From NCBI GenBank assembly GCA_034927815.1, contig JAYFPK010000024.1, positions 1-64,000 on the forward strand: DNA of 64,000 nt. The letters run 5' to 3'. Under the pieces are notes generated by a model. The model saw only the letters and a list, made by a program, of their open reading frames with translations. It ran no database searches and was not told the DNA's origin. The translations under genes were made by a program, and so were the position numbers. Below, one piece after another: positions 62,025 through 64,000 of this stretch (its first letter is position 1; every line of letters begins with the position of its first letter). Source of the stretch: Limiplasma sp034927815 (GTDB lineage: Bacteria; Bacillota; Clostridia; Christensenellales; Aristaeellaceae).

Positions 62025-62117
62025 GGGTGACCCTCCTTCATTTGGGATGAAACCAGATCCTTGTGCTCTCATCATAGCAAAGAGGCCTCCCCGGCGCATT
62101 GTCTTTTGCGGATGGGT

Positions 62118-63218
62118 TTATTGTCCATTTTTATACCGTTTCTGCATTTCTCCGGGGGTCATGCCAAAGAAGCGCTTGAACACCTTGTAAAAATGGGCTT
62201 GTTCCCCAAAGCCCACCCCCGCGTGCACGTCCTTCAGCGGCGCGCCGGAGAGCACCATCTCCCTGGCCCGCTCCATCCTCAGCCGCGTCACATACTCGGA
62301 AAACAGGCTCCCCGCGTGCTGTTTGAACACCTTGCTCAGGTATTCCTTGCTGACGAAGAACTGCTCCGCCGTTTCCTCCAGGGTGATCCCCCGGCAGGCC
62401 TGCCCGGTCACATACGCCATCACCTTGTCCATGTCCAGGCTTTTTCGCTTCTGGCTCAGGCGGCCAAGGCCCTCCCCGGCGGCCTCGTACAGGGCGGCGG
62501 TATGGGTGAGCAAGGCCTCCAGGGTCGTTTCCTGGCTGAACACCAGGCCCTTGCGCCCCGCTCCTACCACAGCCTCCACCTCATAGCCCAAGGAGAGGAT
62601 ATGCCGCTGCAGCAGCCCCAGCAAGTCGTAGTACAGGGCGATGAGCAAGCCCTTGGAGAGCTTATCCCGCTCCTCCTGGGGCACGGCCTGGGCGACGGCG
62701 TAAATCGCCTGGTGCAGGGGGCCGGGCTGCAGCATCCGCAGCCCTTCCTCCACGGCGCTGCGGCGGCTCACGTAGGCTCCCGCCCAGGGCGCGCCCATCA
62801 GGGCCTCCATGCCCTGCTCCGGGGCGTTTTCCTCCCGAAAGGCCAGCGCCTCCCGCCGGCAGCGCAGCAACGTGTCGTTCAGCTCCTTGGCCTTGATGGG
62901 CTTGAGCAAATAATCCGCCGCCCCCAGCCGCAACGCGCTTTGGGCGTAGCGGAAATCATCGTATCCGCTGATGAACACCACCTGGGCGTGGGAGCCGTCT
63001 TCCCGCAGGCGGCGCAGCATTTCCACGCCGCTTAGGCGGGGCATCTTCACATCGGTGAGCACGATGTCCGGCCTGCGCTGGCGGATCAGCTCCAGGCCGT
63101 ATTCCCCGTCGGAAGCCTCCCCCGCCACTTCCATCTCCAGCTCCTCCCAGCGGCCCAGGCTCTTGATCACCTCCCGGGTCCAGGATTCATCATCCACAAT
63201 CACAAGCTTCAGGAGCAT
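62118..63218 (-). CDS. Response regulator, YesN/AraC family
   Basis: A 366-residue regulator: receiver with D56 (DIVLTDVKMPRLSG) and YLLKPIKAKEL, a middle region of about 140 residues, and an AraC double HTH (ITLEETAEQFFVSKEYLSKV; VHAGVGFGEQAHFYKVFKRF). ATG 63218 follows GGGAGGAAGAGG and overlaps the kinase stop by ten bases. It lies 93 bp before the sugar-binding protein gene, which it likely activates. Confidence 0.92.
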   Translation of the reverse strand: MLLKLVIVDDESWTREVIKSLGRWEELEMEVAGEASDGEYGLELIRQRRPDIVLTDVKMPRLSGVEMLRRLREDGSHAQVVFISGYDDFRYAQSALRLGAADYLLKPIKAKELNDTLLRCRREALAFREENAPEQGMEALMGAPWAGAYVSRRSAVEEGLRMLQPGPLHQAIYAVAQAVPQEERDKLSKGLLIALYYDLLGLLQRHILSLGYEVEAVVGAGRKGLVFSQETTLEALLTHTAALYEAAGEGLGRLSQKRKSLDMDKVMAYVTGQACRGITLEETAEQFFVSKEYLSKVFKQHAGSLFSEYVTRLRMERAREMVLSGAPLKDVHAGVGFGEQAHFYKVFKRFFGMTPGEMQKRYKNGQ

Positions 63219-64000
63219 TCCTCTTCCTCCCATAGGGCGCGCATGGCGATCTCCACCGTGGTTCCCTCCCCTTGCACGCTGGTAATCCGCACGCCGTAGT
63301 CCCCCGGGTCCCGCAGCCGGATCCGGGAATTGACGTTGTTCAGGCCGATATGAGCCCCGGAGGCAATGGCGTTTTCCGCCCCCTTGGCCAGCTCTCCCTG
63401 GATGTAGGCCAGCCGTTCCGGCTCCATGCCCAGGCCGTTATCCCGCACCCACAGGCGCAGGTCGCCCCCCGCCAGCTCGCCCCGCAGCTCGATCTCCCAG
63501 GGCCCGGCCTTGCCCTGGAGCCCGTGCTCCAGGCTGTTTTCAATCACGGGCTGCAAAATCAGCTTGGGGATGAGGCAGTCCATCAGCCGGGGCTCTATGC
63601 GGGTATGCACCTGAATGCGGCCGTCAAAGCGCTGGTTTTGAATGCCCAGGTAGGCCTCCAGGTACTCCAATTCCACCCCCAGGGGCACCATCTCCTTGGC
63701 AAAGCTCATGGAGTAGCGCATGATATCGCTGAGTTGCACGGTAATGCCGTAAATCTCCGGGGCGTCTTTGTGCAGGGCCATCCCCCCGATGATCTGCAAG
63801 GTATTGTACATGAAGTGCGGGTTGATCTGGGCTTGCAGCGCCCGCAGCTGGGCGGAGCGCTTTTCCAGCCGGGTTTGAAATTTCTGGGCGATGAGCTCCT
63901 GGTTGCGGGCCATCATCACCTCAAAGCTGTTCTCCAGCAGCCCCACCTCGTCCGCCCGGCGGGTCTTTTCCCGGACGGCGTACTCCCGTATGGTGACGTG
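63209..64000 (-). CDS. Sensor histidine kinase, YesM family (N terminus beyond window)
   Basis: Open from the window edge to the stop at 63209, at least 263 residues. The visible part starts in a HAMP/linker helix (TIREYAVREKTRRADEVG), then the phospho-accepting His in QINPHFMYNTLQII. The N-box is QPVIENSLEHGLQG, followed by VRDNGLGMEPE and IGLNNVNSRIRL. Membrane and sensor parts are missing from the window. Pairs with the regulator downstream. Confidence 0.92.
   Translation of the reverse strand, partial: HVTIREYAVREKTRRADEVGLLENSFEVMMARNQELIAQKFQTRLEKRSAQLRALQAQINPHFMYNTLQIIGGMALHKDAPEIYGITVQLSDIMRYSMSFAKEMVPLGVELEYLEAYLGIQNQRFDGRIQVHTRIEPRLMDCLIPKLILQPVIENSLEHGLQGKAGPWEIELRGELAGGDLRLWVRDNGLGMEPERLAYIQGELAKGAENAIASGAHIGLNNVNSRIRLRDPGDYGVRITSVQGEGTTVEIAMRALWEEEECS

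Noticed and set aside
1..64000. CRISPR array or cas genes
   Set aside because: No regularly spaced direct repeats and no Cas-like proteins are present; the only repeats are the dispersed intergenic units and the single 87-bp tandem duplication.

Overview
The window is GC-rich DNA with dense, mostly minus-strand operons and Gram-positive-style Shine-Dalgarno sites. It carries dipicolinate synthase (dpaA/dpaB), an FtsK/SpoIIIE translocase, YesM/YesN-type two-component pairs, sugar ABC transporters, and a tmRNA whose tag begins GKT as in Bacillus. Together these suggest an endospore-forming member of the Clostridia, probably from a gut or other carbohydrate-rich habitat. Lineage below class is not resolved from the sequence alone.

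Layout. 1-424: a gene-free mosaic repeat with relatives at 30.4-30.6 kb and, inverted, at 35.1-35.3 kb. 0.6-6.2 kb (minus): ftsK/spoIIIE behind a lipoprotein gene, then dpaA-dpaB. 6.3-11.9 kb: a GH65 disaccharide phosphorylase divergent from an endonuclease Q-UvrD helicase fusion. 12-13.6 kb: a solitary IS3 OrfA-like gene and a family 2 glycosyltransferase. 13.7-25.4 kb (minus): fifteen tightly packed genes running modA-modB-modC-modE-like-moeA-like-moaC-moaA-MOSC/mog-cysteine desulfurase-DUF3343-selD-yedF-yqeC-yqeB-xdhC. This is the accessory set of a selenium-dependent molybdenum hydroxylase system, without the hydroxylase itself.

25.7-34.8 kb: a galactofuranose-type ABC importer (plus strand) convergent with a membrane-anchored sugar-binding protein, histidine kinase and response regulator that probably control it. 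35.6-38.7 kb: a Gfo/Idh/MocA oxidoreductase, a DUF4256 protein, smpB and ssrA. 38.8-45.2 kb (minus): an AfuABC-like ABC importer followed by its own kinase/regulator pair. 45.4-52.7 kb: a dipeptide/oligopeptide-type ABC operon ending in a bicupin gene, divergent from a TetR regulator, with operator-like palindromes between them. 53-56.3 kb: an unassigned group comprising a lipoprotein, a lone PAS-like protein and a regulator built from two consecutive PAS-AraC units. 56.9-57.3 kb: decayed coding sequence. 57.4-64 kb (minus): kinase/regulator, sugar ABC importer and a cytoplasmic GH5 glycosidase in one direction; the kinase runs off the window edge.

The main theme is sugar sensing and uptake: three YesM/YesN pairs each sit beside an ABC importer. 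Three of the importers have a strong GC-rich stem-loop immediately after the binding-protein gene, probably raising its expression over the membrane components. The most unusual items are the tandem PAS-AraC-PAS-AraC regulator and its neighbours, the nuclease-helicase fusion, the compact Se/Mo operon, the promoter-spanning inverted repeat at 4.7 kb and the dispersed repeat family.
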